Assembly: GCA_002095075.2 (NCBI GenBank)
Contig: LVCE01000002.1
Coordinates: 62,001 to 126,000, forward strand
Direction: 5' to 3'
DNA: 64,000 bases
Source of the DNA: Francisella endosymbiont of Ornithodoros moubata
Lineage (GTDB): Bacteria; Pseudomonadota; Gammaproteobacteria; Francisellales; Francisellaceae
A program made the position numbers and the translations under genes. Below the pieces are notes generated by a model. That model saw only the letters and a program-made list of their open reading frames with translations. It was not told where the DNA came from and did no database searches. Within the stretch, counting starts at the first letter, position 1; each line of letters starts with the position of its first letter. Shown here one piece after another: positions 18,302-28,095 of the stretch.

Positions 18302-18958
18302 ATGCTACGTAAGCTGGTTAAAAGTTTGATTCCAAGTCAAGATAAAATTTTTTTTGATTTAATGATAGAGGCAACAGAAGCTGTTGAAGACTCAGCTAGA
18401 ATCCTTGATAAGTTAGTTAAAGAAGAAGATAATTTAACTATATCTGAACTATCTGAAGAGCTAAGATTAACAAGAACAGTAACAGTTGAAGTAGCTAATA
18501 AGATGGATCATGAATTAGCACGCTATTTTGTTACTCCAGTTGATAGGGTAGAGCTACATAATATTACTACTTTACTTTTAAAATTAAATCGAAGAATTGT
18601 TAAGATTCATAGATATATGCAGATATTGATGGAAGAAGAAAGAGGTAATGTAAATATATATCTAGCTAATAGTGTTGAAACATTACGTAAAATGACAAAA
18701 GTTTTAGATGATATGATGAAAGCTTTTGTCAACGGTGATTATAAAGAGCTTAAAAACCTTTACATAAGACTTACAGCATTAGATGAAAATATTTTAGAAG
18801 AATTAGGTCATGCGCTTAAGAAATTCTCTCACTATGAGGAAGGTGATGTAATTTTTATCATGAAAGTTAAAGATATATATAAGGCTATAGAAAGTGCGAT
18901 ATCTACGTGCACATCAGTAGCTGAGTCTATTATGAGATTATACGTTAAAGAAGTTTAG
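18302..18958 (+). CDS. DUF47 family (PhoU-like) phosphate transport accessory protein
   Basis: A 218-residue all-helical protein starting MLRKLVKSLIPSQDKIFFDL, typical of the DUF47/YkaA family (PhoU-like Pit accessory or regulator). No TM segment; long amphipathic helices with Glu/Asp-rich faces, consistent with metal or phosphate-linked regulation. It sits 17 bases upstream of the pit permease, the standard partner. ATG 18302 is preceded by AGGAG. TATAAT at 18273-18278 is a likely -10. I see no PHO-box repeat. Confidence 0.9.
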   Translation: MLRKLVKSLIPSQDKIFFDLMIEATEAVEDSARILDKLVKEEDNLTISELSEELRLTRTVTVEVANKMDHELARYFVTPVDRVELHNITTLLLKLNRRIVKIHRYMQILMEEERGNVNIYLANSVETLRKMTKVLDDMMKAFVNGDYKELKNLYIRLTALDENILEELGHALKKFSHYEEGDVIFIMKVKDIYKAIESAISTCTSVAESIMRLYVKEV

Positions 18959-18975
18959 CTAATAAGGTAGATAAG

Positions 18976-19971
18976 ATGATCACATCAGTGCTTATAGCGA
19001 TTATTGTAATAGCATTGTTTTTTGAATTTACAAATGGCTTTCATGATGCAGCAAATGTGGTTGTAACACCTATTGCAACTAAATCGCTAACTCCGTATCA
19101 AGCAATAGCTTTAGCAGCATTTTTAAACTTTTTAGGAGCTTTCTTTGGTACAGCAGTTGCTGTAACGATATCAAAAGGTTTAGTAGATACTAATGTCATT
19201 ACAGATATTGTTTTGATTTCTGCATTACTTGGAGCAATAAGTTGGAACTTTTTTACTTGGAGTTTTGGAATTCCTTCAAGCTCATCACATGCTTTGATAG
19301 GCTCTTTAGTTGGTGCGGTGATTATTAGCTCAAGCTATCAGAATGTAAACTACATGACTGTAGTTGATAAAGTTTTGATTCCAATGGTGAGCTCACCTGT
19401 TATGGCATTCTTTTTAGCATTGATAATATGTATCGCGTTGTTAAATATTTTTATGCGGTTCTTTATGGTAAGAAACACAAATAAGTACATAAGAGAAATG
19501 CAGGTGTTATCTACTAGTTTATTGTCTTTCTCTCATGGTTCTAATGATGCTCAAAAGACGATGTCGATAATAACTCTAGCGTTACTAAGTGCTGGGCTTG
19601 TCAAGTCTACTCAAGTTCCTGATTGGGTTATTATACTCTGTGGTGTTGCTATGGGATTAGGGACATTATCTGGAGGTAAAAAAATAATTAAAACATTAAG
19701 TGCCAAGCTGTCAAAACTAGAGCCTGTTAATGCTGTTTCAGCAGAGTTAAGTTCGGGAATCTTAGTATTAGGAGCTTCACATATTGGTTTGCCAGTTAGT
19801 ACGACTCAAGTTGCATCAGGTTCTATTATGGGTGCTGGTTATGCTGACTCAGGCGTAAATTGGAAAGTCGTCAAGAAAATGGCAACCGTTTGGATTTTGA
19901 CTATTCCCGCGTGTATAGTTGTTACTAGCATAATATATACTGTAATTTACTATATCTTTGGTAGTTTCTAA
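18976..19971 (+). CDS. pit: Inorganic phosphate transporter, Pit family
   Basis: A 331-residue inner-membrane protein with about ten TM helices that imports phosphate (as metal phosphate) with H+. The two inverted family signatures are present: FTNGFHDAANVVVTPIATKS near 15-34 and SFSHGSNDAQKTMSII near 177-192. The central loop is short, as in the small-size Pit proteins. Co-transcribed with the DUF47 gene just upstream. Start ATG 18976. The gene is intact while its 3' neighbours are decayed. Confidence 0.93.
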   Translation: MITSVLIAIIVIALFFEFTNGFHDAANVVVTPIATKSLTPYQAIALAAFLNFLGAFFGTAVAVTISKGLVDTNVITDIVLISALLGAISWNFFTWSFGIPSSSSHALIGSLVGAVIISSSYQNVNYMTVVDKVLIPMVSSPVMAFFLALIICIALLNIFMRFFMVRNTNKYIREMQVLSTSLLSFSHGSNDAQKTMSIITLALLSAGLVKSTQVPDWVIILCGVAMGLGTLSGGKKIIKTLSAKLSKLEPVNAVSAELSSGILVLGASHIGLPVSTTQVASGSIMGAGYADSGVNWKVVKKMATVWILTIPACIVVTSIIYTVIYYIFGSF

Positions 19972-20077
19972 AAAAGCCTATGTCATAAAAAACTTCTATT
20001 AAAATACAAAAAGATTATAATTTAGCGTATTCAAAAATTACCCCCTAAAATTAATACAAACAAAAATAAATAAGCTT

Positions 20078-20607
20078 ATGGTATTTATCTATTGGACTAT
20101 GGTCATTCTTATAACTTTAGCTTTTATATCAATAGAGTTTAGAAGTGCTTTTGGTAAAGAGACATTATTCCATGATGTTATGAAGACATAGCGTCTGTAT
20201 ATAGTTTTTAGTGCTATTTTTGACTATTTTACGCTTATTTATAAGAAAGTTTGTTGAATTCCAATTATTGGTCAGCAACTTGTCTATAGTAAATTTAAGG
20301 CAATAGTTACTAAACTTGTCCATGGTTTTCTGTATATTTGGTTAATAACTATACCGTATTGGGTTGGTGTATAATAAGTGCTAAAGGAACTTATACAATT
20401 CCATTTAGTTTACCGTCAATCACGCCAGTTTTACCAAGAGCTGATGTTGTCAAAATCAAAGATATCCATGAGATTTTTGTATATATTGGTCTAACTGTGA
20501 TATTTGTACATGCAATACAACAGTTGCTATTACAGAATTATTATATTTTAAGAGCAAGGTTTAGAAATAAAGTGTTTTATTGTATTGAAGTTGTATCTTT
20601 TTTATAA
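20078..20607 (+). pseudogene. Cytochrome b561 (CybB-like), broken
   Basis: From ATG 20078 (MVFIYWTMVILITLAFISIEF) the sequence resembles a four-helix cytochrome b561. After a stop at 20189-20191 it continues as KFKAIVTKLVHGFLYIWLIT, then in another frame GWCIISAKGTYTIPFSLPSI, and VKIKDIHEIFVYIGLTVIFVHA, containing the expected haem His residues in helices 2-4. Three or more stops or shifts. Such proteins pass electrons from quinol in the inner membrane. Its 3' end overlaps that of a decayed LysR gene. Confidence 0.7.
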
Positions 20608-21516
20608 CTGATCTAACGATTTTTAGGAGCTCATCTTTATATTTGGAATGTTTATAAACAAGTATTAGGTAGGACTCTAAAGGAAATTCTATTTCAAATC
20701 CTTCTACTTTTATGATACTACCATAACTTTAGTACAGCATCGTAATAAAACTTTGGCATAAAGCCTATAGTGTTTTCACTCTTAAGTAGGTTGACCTTTT
20801 GTATTTCATTATCGACAGTGAACATGATATTATCAAGGTTGAGCTTATAATTTATTGCTATGTTTAACTCATTTATACCTAGAAAAAATCATATATGTTA
20901 AAAACAAGAGGTGCTTCGAGAACTTTTTCGGGATTGTTATGTAAATTTTACAAACTTTCTATTACCATATACATAAGCTAGCAGCTTAACTGCATCTACA
21001 GATGAGCAAACTATCCAGTCATCAAGATCTATATGCTCAAGATATTTATTGAATATTTGTATAACATTATAAGAATCAAACTGAAACTGACTACCATTAA
21101 AGTTGTCAACTTGCTAGCTATCAAGAGCAAAGTTAAAGGCATCATTATTTATTTGTTGTATTTGTGGTAAGGCTAAATCAATTATTATCTTGATAAATAA
21201 TGGTGTGCCAAGTATTTTTATCAATTGGCGCTATGTAAAACCACTTTGCTTTACATTATGGATGGTGTTTTCAATATCATTAAATATTTTGTTACAAGAG
21301 TGAAAGTATTTCATACCATCACTAGTAGGAGATATACGATTCTGTACATTTCTTATAAGTTTAAGATCAAGATATTTTTCGAGTATTTCTATTTTATTTT
21401 TTATAGTATTTAACTTTCTACATTATAGTATTTTTCACTGAGCTATATGATCCTAATTCTACTAGTTTGAGAAAATAGCAAGTTGCTTCAATTATATCTT
21501 TATTGATAGCACTCAT
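20561..21516 (-). pseudogene. LysR-type transcription regulator, heavily decayed
   Basis: ATG 21516 begins MSAINKDIIEATCYFLKLVELGSYSSVKNTI, the first helix and turn of a LysR winged-helix domain, then stops. Continued sense appears in other frames: NKIEILEKYLDLKLIRNVQNRISPTSDGMKYF (recognition helix and wing), a linker, then effector-domain pieces YLEHIDLDDWIVCSSVDAVKLL and VNLLKSENTIGFMPKFYYDAVL, ending LLKIVRSVIKKIQLQYNKT near 20561. At least six breaks. It is convergent with the decayed cytochrome b561 gene. Confidence 0.7.
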
Positions 21517-21585
21517 TGGATATATCGCTTTGGTATAGTTAGCTTATTAATTCATAGTAACATCAGAATATAGTTTTCTAAAGAA

Positions 21586-22251
21586 TTAAAAGAAAGTAAC
21601 AATATCATCGATAGTTTCTCTTTGAGTGCGATAATTATTTACAGCAGCCCTAGTATCTTCATAACCTATAGCTATACCGCATAAAAGAGTATAATCATCA
21701 AATCCTGTTAATCCTTTTTTAACTATATCAGGATAATGACCTAGAGATGCTTGTGGACATGTTGCTAATCCTAAATCAGTAGCAGCTAAAAGAATCGATT
21801 GTATCAGCATTCCACAGTCGATGTAGCAGCTAATTCCAGTATCTGGATGTTTAAAAATAAACATTGCAGTAGGCGAATTAAACGAAAGGTAGTTCTTTTC
21901 CCATTGTTCGATGCGCTGCTGTTTATCTTCTCTAGCTATACCTAGGGCATTATATAAATCATGTCCACACTTGACAGCACGCTCTTTAAGCTTGCCTTCT
22001 AGTGGAATATCGCCACTGTATTCATATTCCATTCGAGGTTTTTCATTATTATTATAAGCTACTAGAATTTTATCCATAAGGTCTATTTTCTTTTGTCCAC
22101 TAACTATGGCTATTTTCCATGGTTGAGTGTTTTTATTAGAAGGTGTCCATCTTGCAGCATCAAAGAGTTGTTCTAGTTTTTCTTGAGCAATTGGTTTATC
22201 TAAAAATTGCCTGACACATTTACGAGTTTTTAGTGCTTGTAGAGTTTGCAT
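21586..22251 (-). CDS. Nitroreductase family protein
   Basis: FMN-dependent NAD(P)H oxidoreductase fold, 221 residues. It starts MQTLQALKTRKCVRQFLDKP, with the family's R-x-x-R-x-(F/Y) FMN-phosphate block (here K-T-R-K-C-V-R-Q-F), then AARWTPSNKNTQPWKIAIV, the S-x-x-N-x-Q-P-W motif that contacts FMN. The C-terminal half has IDCGMLIQSILLAATDLGLATCPQAS and the ending GIAIGYED. Physiological substrate unknown. It is surrounded by broken genes but is itself intact. ATG 22251. Confidence 0.92.
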   Translation of the reverse strand: MQTLQALKTRKCVRQFLDKPIAQEKLEQLFDAARWTPSNKNTQPWKIAIVSGQKKIDLMDKILVAYNNNEKPRMEYEYSGDIPLEGKLKERAVKCGHDLYNALGIAREDKQQRIEQWEKNYLSFNSPTAMFIFKHPDTGISCYIDCGMLIQSILLAATDLGLATCPQASLGHYPDIVKKGLTGFDDYTLLCGIAIGYEDTRAAVNNYRTQRETIDDIVTFF

Positions 22252-22365
22252 AATTTCACCAATTATAGTTTATTGTCTATGATTGCTTTAATCTTGAAAA
22301 TATATACTTTACTTTGTTTAGCTTCAAAAAGTCAAATCTTTAGCTAGCTAATCAACAGTCCAAGT

Positions 22366-22417
22366 GTAACTTAAGTTAGTTACATAAGTTGACAAAGTAA
22401 ATACTTCTTTGTATATT
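22366..22417 (+). promoter_or_regulatory. Strong promoter with an adjacent inverted repeat (putative operator)
   Basis: TTGACA at 22389-22394, a 17-base spacer, then TATATT at 22412-22417 form a near-consensus sigma70 promoter. Just upstream, GTAACT (22366-22371) and AGTTAC (22378-22383) are perfect 6-base inverted arms separated by 6 bases, placed as for a regulator. The transcript would include the small ORF at 22489 and probably the DUF1275 gene. Confidence 0.55.
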
Positions 22418-22488
22418 TAATCTTTACCTCTCTACAAATTTAATTTGATAAAGAAGGTTATATGTCGAAGTTTAAAAAGGAGGTAAAT

Positions 22489-22593
22489 ATGAAATTATCA
22501 CATATATTTACAAAAAGAATTTCTTTATCTAAGACTCTTAGTAAGAGGCCACAAGGACTTAAATGCTTGATAAAGAACCATACTGAAGAATAA
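22489..22593 (+). CDS. Small basic protein, 34 residues, function unknown
   Basis: ATG 22489 is preceded by AAAAAGGAGG at 22475-22483, close to a perfect Shine-Dalgarno, and follows a near-consensus promoter by about 70 bases. The product reads MKLSHIFTKRISLSKTLSKR and continues with a further 14 residues to the stop at 22591. It is rich in Lys/Arg in the first two thirds and ends His-Thr-Glu-Glu. No membrane helix or recognised motif. It may be a leader or regulatory peptide for the DUF1275 gene about 85 bases downstream, or an independent small protein. Confidence 0.5.
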   Translation: MKLSHIFTKRISLSKTLSKRPQGLKCLIKNHTEE

Positions 22594-22678
22594 CAAAATT
22601 AAAAAATAATTTTTATTCTAAAGCTATAAAATAGCTCCTAAACGCTAAAGGAGGAGGGTAAGAAAGTGTTTACGAAAA

Positions 22679-23326
22679 ATGGCTTTTACTTATTTTATTA
22701 CGGTTATATTAATTTTTAATTCTGGTTGGATTGATAGTGTAGTTTTGTATAACTCTTTTGGTGCCAGTGTCGCGGTGATGTCTGGAAACTTAAGAATTTT
22801 GGGCCATAGTATAGCCGGTTCAGATTGGTTTTTTATGTATAAAGTAGCGATACTTATTGCTGGGCTTGTTGTTGGAGCAGCTATAAATGGTGTTATCATG
22901 AAAACTGATGTTTATGTGATATCAGAAGATCATACTAAAACATTAGTTTTACAAAGTGCTGTAATGCTTACAGGTACTTTGCTTATAGATATTTTTAATA
23001 ACTATCGTGTTATTGATGATTTATTTTTAGCAATGGCAATGGGGATGCAAAATAGTTTTACTACCCTATTTTTTGGAGGCTTTGCTCGTACAACACATAT
23101 GACTGGAACTACTACTGATTTGGGCATTGAGATAGGCAGAGTTCTACGCGGTAATACCGATAATCTTTGGAAGATACCTTTTTTTGCGACATGTATGATA
23201 ATGTTTGTGATAGGTAATGAGGCGAGTGTCATTTGGGTTCAGATTTCAGGAGAGTATTTTACATTAATGTTATTCCCTTCAGTAATATTACCTATATTTG
23301 TCGGTATTGTGATTTTACTAACCTAA
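22679..23326 (+). CDS. DUF1275 (YoaK-like) membrane protein, N-terminus uncertain
   Basis: A 215-residue membrane protein with about six TM segments. It carries the family pattern N-S-G-W-I-D-S-V near 14-21 and MSGNLRILG near 34-42 (usual form MSGN), then GFARTTHMTGTTTDLG near 135-150. Function of the family is unknown. The strong ribosome site GGAGGAGGG (22650-22658) is placed for GTG 22666, which is one base out of phase with this frame; the in-frame ATG 22679 is 20 bases away. One extra A in the run at 22674-22678 would explain this, so the gene may be frameshifted at its first codons. Confidence 0.7.
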   Translation: MAFTYFITVILIFNSGWIDSVVLYNSFGASVAVMSGNLRILGHSIAGSDWFFMYKVAILIAGLVVGAAINGVIMKTDVYVISEDHTKTLVLQSAVMLTGTLLIDIFNNYRVIDDLFLAMAMGMQNSFTTLFFGGFARTTHMTGTTTDLGIEIGRVLRGNTDNLWKIPFFATCMIMFVIGNEASVIWVQISGEYFTLMLFPSVILPIFVGIVILLT

Positions 23327-23370
23327 AATATGAAATTTAAAATTACAGTCTTTAATTTAACGGTAATAAG

Positions 23371-24554
23371 TCAAAAGAGTTCAGAATTTGTATAGCAATA
23401 ATAACAATAGCAATAAATTACTATTAGTAAAGCTGTAATTGAAGAGCTTACTAAGGCTTTTTGTTTGCGATAGTTAATAACCCATAGCATCATAACAGGT
23501 AGAGCTACCTGTAATACAGCAACAAAAATACTGGCATAGCCTAAAGCTGTTTTAAAACCATTAGGATAAGCGGTAGCATAAATATATGCTGATAAGAAAG
23601 TTATTATAAAAGCAAGTATTTTATGTTTATGGGTGTTCTTAGAAATTTTATAAGTGCTACGATTAAAGTCAAATAGTCCTAGAGCTACTCCTAGAAAAGA
23701 TGTTGCTAAAGCAAAGAAACCAAATAAAAATGATATTGTTGAGATATAGCCAGAGCTAGTGCTAAAGTGATCGATTATCACCGAGGTTATCTCACAAGAA
23801 TGCTTACCAAGAATACCGCTTGGTGTAGTAACTGGTAATGAGCCAAGAGTCGCAAAAATCCATAATAAATACACTACTAATGGTATCGAGCTTCCTATTA
23901 TAATAGCTTGGCGTAAAGATCTTTTATTTGATCCTACATAAGTTCTAAGAGTAGGAATTATATGATGAAAGCCAAATGAAGTTAGTGTATTGGAAACTCT
24001 ACCCAAATAAAATTTGGATTTTTGATTTGATAGCTAAGATGATCTAGTGAAACATGAGGTATAAGTATAGCAACCAATAATAAAAATGCCAAAAGTTTAC
24101 CAGAAAACATAATTTTGTTAATATGGTCAATGATTTTAGTACTGATGTATATAAAAACCCCAAGGATAAGTATAAAAATAATACACGTAGTTTTTTCTGA
24201 TAAACTAATACCAAGACTACTAAGAGTTGTCGAGATTAGTGAGCCACCTCCAACAGTATAAGCAGCTATAAGTGAATCAAGTAGTAGCACGTAGCAAACC
24301 CAAATGATAACAACACCAATAGGACCAAGAGTCTGACTTGTCATTTCGACAAAATTAGCACCATCATCCATCTTTAAATTAACTTCTGCTAAGACTAAAG
24401 CTGTGAAAGTCATTAATGCCCAAATGCAAATAATCAGTATCGAGCCAATCAAAAAACCACAGCTAGCTACAGTCGCAGGAATTGCTAACATTCCAGCACC
24501 AATACAAGTGCCAGATATAATCATCGCCGCACCAAATTTTCTTGATAAAATCAT
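23371..24554 (-). pseudogene. Aromatic amino acid permease (HAAAP family, TyrP/Mtr-like), frameshifted
   Basis: Two abutting open frames on the reverse strand make up one transporter. The first (24554 to 23982) starts MILSRKFGAAMIISGTCIGAGMLAIP, the family's G-x-x-I-G-A-G-x-L-x-x-P opening. The second (to 23371) starts within LTSFGFHHIIPTLRTYVGSN, the conserved S-F-G-F-H block, and carries the remaining helices. A single base loss near 24000 (CCAATACACTAAC) shifts the frame between them. The break falls before helix 6 of about eleven, so neither half should transport. Related proteins import Tyr or Trp with H+. Confidence 0.85.
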
Positions 24555-24636
24555 ATTAATTTTAAAATCACAACTCTATCTTTTAAAGCTTATAATGTAG
24601 TTATTATAACTTATATAAGATTGTTATTTTTATAAA

Positions 24637-25254
24637 ATGGGCACTATGAAAGATAAAATTAAGCAAGCTCTCAATCAACTAAATGTTCAAGCAACTGATA
24701 TTCAAATTACCCAATGGTTAGACTATCTTAAACTATTAGAGAAATGGAATAAAGTCTATAATATGACAGCTATTAAAAATATTGATGATATGTTGGTTAA
24801 GCATTTGTTTGATAGTTTAGCTGTTGCTAAATATATCAAAGGTAACTCAACAATTGATGTTGGTACAGGCGGTGGTTTACCTGGTGTTGTCTTAGCTATA
24901 CTATATCCACAACATCAGTTTACTTTGGTTGATAGTGTTGGTAAGAAAATTATCTTTCTTAAGAATGTAAAAAAGACGCTTGGGCTAGCTAATATCCAAC
25001 CGCTAAACTCAAGAGTTGAGAATCTACAAGGTAGCTTTAATAATATTATCTCACGAGCATTTAGCTCAGTAGATACATTTTATGAGTTGTGTAAACACTT
25101 GCTGACTGATGCTAATCAAATGTTAGTAATGAAAGGTCGAGATTTAGAGGAGAGAAACTTAGAATCTTTACCTTTAAATATTGAAAAGTATAGTATCAAA
25201 ATTCCTTTTTTAAACGCAGAGAGAAACCTTATTGTGATGAGGAAGAAGTCATGA
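24637..25254 (+). CDS. rsmG: 16S rRNA (guanine-527-N7)-methyltransferase
   Basis: Methylates N7 of G527 in 16S rRNA with SAM; loss gives low-level streptomycin resistance in several bacteria. The 205-residue product has the MT fold with DVGTGGGLPGVVLAI near 71-85, the preceding LVKHLFDSLAVAKYI, and SRAFSSVDTF. Two starts are possible, ATG 24637 and ATG 24646 (MKDKIKQAL); the second matches homologs better. It is not beside mnmG here. It overlaps the next gene by 4 bases. Confidence 0.95.
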   Translation: MGTMKDKIKQALNQLNVQATDIQITQWLDYLKLLEKWNKVYNMTAIKNIDDMLVKHLFDSLAVAKYIKGNSTIDVGTGGGLPGVVLAILYPQHQFTLVDSVGKKIIFLKNVKKTLGLANIQPLNSRVENLQGSFNNIISRAFSSVDTFYELCKHLLTDANQMLVMKGRDLEERNLESLPLNIEKYSIKIPFLNAERNLIVMRKKS

Positions 25255-25922
25255 TAGACAAAGAATTTATAAAAGATTCATATATAAGTATTAGCAAAAG
25301 TATAGCTACTAGAACTAATCTTTTAGCAGTTAGTAAGTATCAGCCTATAGACAAAATAAAGTATTTAGCAAGTCTTGGACAGCTTGATTTTGGTGAAAAT
25401 TATTTTCAAGAATTAAAGCAGAAGGCTCAAAAGCTACCTCACTTAAGATGGCATTTTGTCGGCTCGCTACAGTCGCGTAAGATAAAACATATTGTTAAAT
25501 ATGTTAGTTCAATTCAAAGTGTCGAAAAGCTAGAACAACTTGAAAAAATTGACAAAGCAGCAAATCTGTTAGCCAAGAAAATAGAGGTTTTTTTACAAAT
25601 AAATATCAATGATGATACAAATAAATCTGGTTTTATGTCAACACAGTTACAAGATGTCGTAAAATGTATAAATATAGCCAAAGATTTTGTAAATCTCAAA
25701 GTTGTTGGGCTTATGTGTATTCCAGCTAAATCGGCAACAGCTCAAAATAGCTTTGCAAAAATGAAAAAATTCTTTGATGAAGTTAATGCTAGTTTAGTTC
25801 AAGAGCTAAAACTAACACGATTATCAATGGGAATGAGTGCCGACTATAAATTAGCAATACGGTATGGTAGTACGGATGTTAGGATTGGCAGTAGTTTGTT
25901 TGGTGAAAGACCAAACTTCTAA
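25251..25922 (+). CDS. PLP homeostasis protein, YggS/PLPBP family
   Basis: A 223-residue, single-domain TIM-barrel that binds pyridoxal phosphate and takes part in vitamin B6 and amino acid homeostasis. PLP Lys29 lies in LLAVSKYQP; further blocks are DFGENYFQEL, HFVGSLQSRK (usually H-F-I-G-x-L-Q-x-N-K), INDDTNKSGF, GLMCIPA and the C-terminal LSMGMSADYKLAIRYGSTDVRIG, with the phosphate-binding Ser/Gly-rich loop. Start ATG 25251 overlaps the rsmG stop (ATGA). The 3' end touches a decayed LysR gene on the other strand. Confidence 0.92.
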   Translation: MIDKEFIKDSYISISKSIATRTNLLAVSKYQPIDKIKYLASLGQLDFGENYFQELKQKAQKLPHLRWHFVGSLQSRKIKHIVKYVSSIQSVEKLEQLEKIDKAANLLAKKIEVFLQININDDTNKSGFMSTQLQDVVKCINIAKDFVNLKVVGLMCIPAKSATAQNSFAKMKKFFDEVNASLVQELKLTRLSMGMSADYKLAIRYGSTDVRIGSSLFGERPNF

Positions 25923-26817
25923 TTTATAGTATTTGACTTTAGCACGAGATTTACAAATTCTTTGACTTTCGGTTGCACAAATTTGTTTTTTGATAATAGA
26001 TAAATATATCCTGTTGTTCTAGAAATTCATCTTTTAAAAGCTCGAAAAGGCCTCCTGCTTGTATTTCTTTTGTTACAATATATTCATGGAATTGCGCAAT
26101 TCCAAAACCAGTTAATACAAACTCTTTTATGAACTCAATATTATTTGCCGAGAGCTTAGAGAGAAATGTACGCGGATTTAGCTTATTTTCTTTGATATTA
26201 TCCAATGGGGTAACTCTAGATTTATGTGGAATATATTTATGATTAGCGAGATCTGCTAAGCTTTTTGGAGTACCATTTTGTTGTAGATAAGCTGGGCTAG
26301 CACATAAGATATATCTTGTCGTAGTTGCCTTACGCGCAATTATGTCTTCTGGAGGTGTCCAATTAACACTGAGAATTATATCAGTTTCTTGTGTTCTAAA
26401 GTCTGGCATTTTTTCTTCAATATTTACTTGAATATGAACTTTTGTGAATTTGTTTGAATACTGTTGTATAAGATCAATAAGAATATTTTTAGCAAAGAAT
26501 GACGAGGTGTTTATTTTCAAAATACCAGATGGCTCTTTATGAAAAGACTCTGCTAAATCGCGAATATTGTCAATTTCATTTTGTAATGTTTTGCAATAAT
26601 TAAACAAAAGTATATCCTCATGAGTTAGAGATAGTGAACGCGTTGTCCTATTAAGTAAGTCCACTCTTAGCTCTTTTTCTAATTGCTTAACAGTATATGG
26701 CTCACAGCAGCTTTTGTAATCCCTAGTGCTTTTGTAGTATTAGTAAAGCTACCTATACACCACTAGCTTATAAAATGTTTCAAATAAATTTATAGAGATA
26801 TTTTTATGTTTGTTCAT
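25919..26817 (-). pseudogene. LysR-type regulator, three frame breaks
   Basis: ATG 26817 begins MNKHKNISINLFETFYKLVVY, then a break. The helix-turn-helix continues in other frames as SFTNTTKALGITKAAVSH and VKQLEKELRVDLLNRTTRSLSLT. The effector domain is open from about 26664 (GILKINTSSFFAKNILIDLI, ILSVNWTPPEDIIAR, YILCASPAYL, LTGFGIAQF). Near 25985 an A run of six, where seven is needed, shifts the C-terminus from KFVQPKVKEFVNLVLKS to an early stop. It is divergent from a decayed MFS gene, the usual regulator-pump pair. Confidence 0.85.
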
Positions 26818-26905
26818 TGTCAAATAAATATAAATCTGTGGCAATATATAGATATTGTATGATTTACCATATCTTATACTTAAATTTTTTCTAAAAGGAT
26901 TAACT

Positions 26906-28074
26906 ATGAAAACTTAAAAATCATAATGTTACTAACATATATAAGCATAGCTAGTGCATCTACTGTAATCATAAATCCAGCTTTATCTGATATTTCTAGA
27001 GAATTTGATCTTTCATCAGGAGCGGTTGAATGGTTGGTAAGTATATTTTTATTGGGCTATGTACTAGGCCAGATAATTTATGGACTAATCGCTAAACGTT
27101 ACGCTGATGTTGTAAATTTAGGATTGGGATTGCTGATTATGTCTGTTCTAGTGACTTGGTCGATTTATTACGGCATTAGGATCATCTTTTGGGCTTGTAT
27201 GTACTTTTATTATTTTGAATAATTCTGTAGAGCCAAGCAGAACAAAGACAGCATTATCATTTGCAACAATATCTTTTGCGTTATTAATAAGCTTAGCTAT
27301 TTAAATCGGTAGTGTTATAACTATATATGCAATGGAATTATTGCTTTTATGTACTTTTAGTACATGGAATAATCATGTTTGGCTGTAGTTTGTCATATCA
27401 AAATATTAAGGATGTTAGCTATGTGTCGAATATTAACAATATACTTAATAGCTATAAGCAAGTGCTAGTAATACAAAGTTGCTAGTTTTTGCTCTCACAA
27501 TAGGTGTGATGACGGTTTTAGCTATTGTTACGCAACTTCTTAGTCCTTTTATAAGAAGTCAGCTATTTGGCTTTAGCAGTGCTGAATATGGTTTGTGGAA
27601 TACTATGACTATTATTGGTTTTGTTACAGGATTTTTGATAGTTGCTAAGATAGTAAATAAATATAGTAGTAAAAGCATTTTGATCATAGCACTAGTTACA
27701 ATGATGAATTTGCTTATATTACTGGCTGTATTACAGCTTGTTGGAGCTGTTACACCATTTAGATTTTTTGTGTTGATGACATTGATGTACTTTGTAAGCA
27801 ATTTTATATATTCTACAGCTTCGCATTTGGCTTCTAATGTTATTGAGTGCCGAGCTAGTGCTTCTAATGCGATGAATTTTGTCAATATGTTAACTGGAAT
27901 AGTAGGTTGTCTCTATAATGGGCTATTTACCGTTAGAATATATTTGGAGCTTTATTGTATTATGTATAGTTTTACCTCTAATATGCTTAGTATTGATAGT
28001 TAGAATTCGACTATAAAGATAAAATTGCATCTACATCTAGCTATCAAAAATCTAATATAGTAAAATTTTCTTAA
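26906..28074 (+). pseudogene. MFS drug-efflux-type transporter, broken
   Basis: ATG 26906 is followed by a stop at codon 4; one base more restores M-K-T-L-K-I-I-M. The 12-TM architecture is then visible in pieces: YISIASASTVIINPALSDIS with VEWLVSIFLLGYVLGQIIYG (TM1-2, Bcr/CflA-like D-x-x-x-x-P...G), a scrambled TM4-6 segment (27220-27475), and an intact TM7-11 piece (27479-28003). The tail SSYQKSNIVKFS ends at 28074. It is divergent from the LysR pseudogene at 25919-26817, which probably regulated it. Confidence 0.8.
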
Positions 28075-28095
28075 GAGATAAGCTTAGAGAGAACA

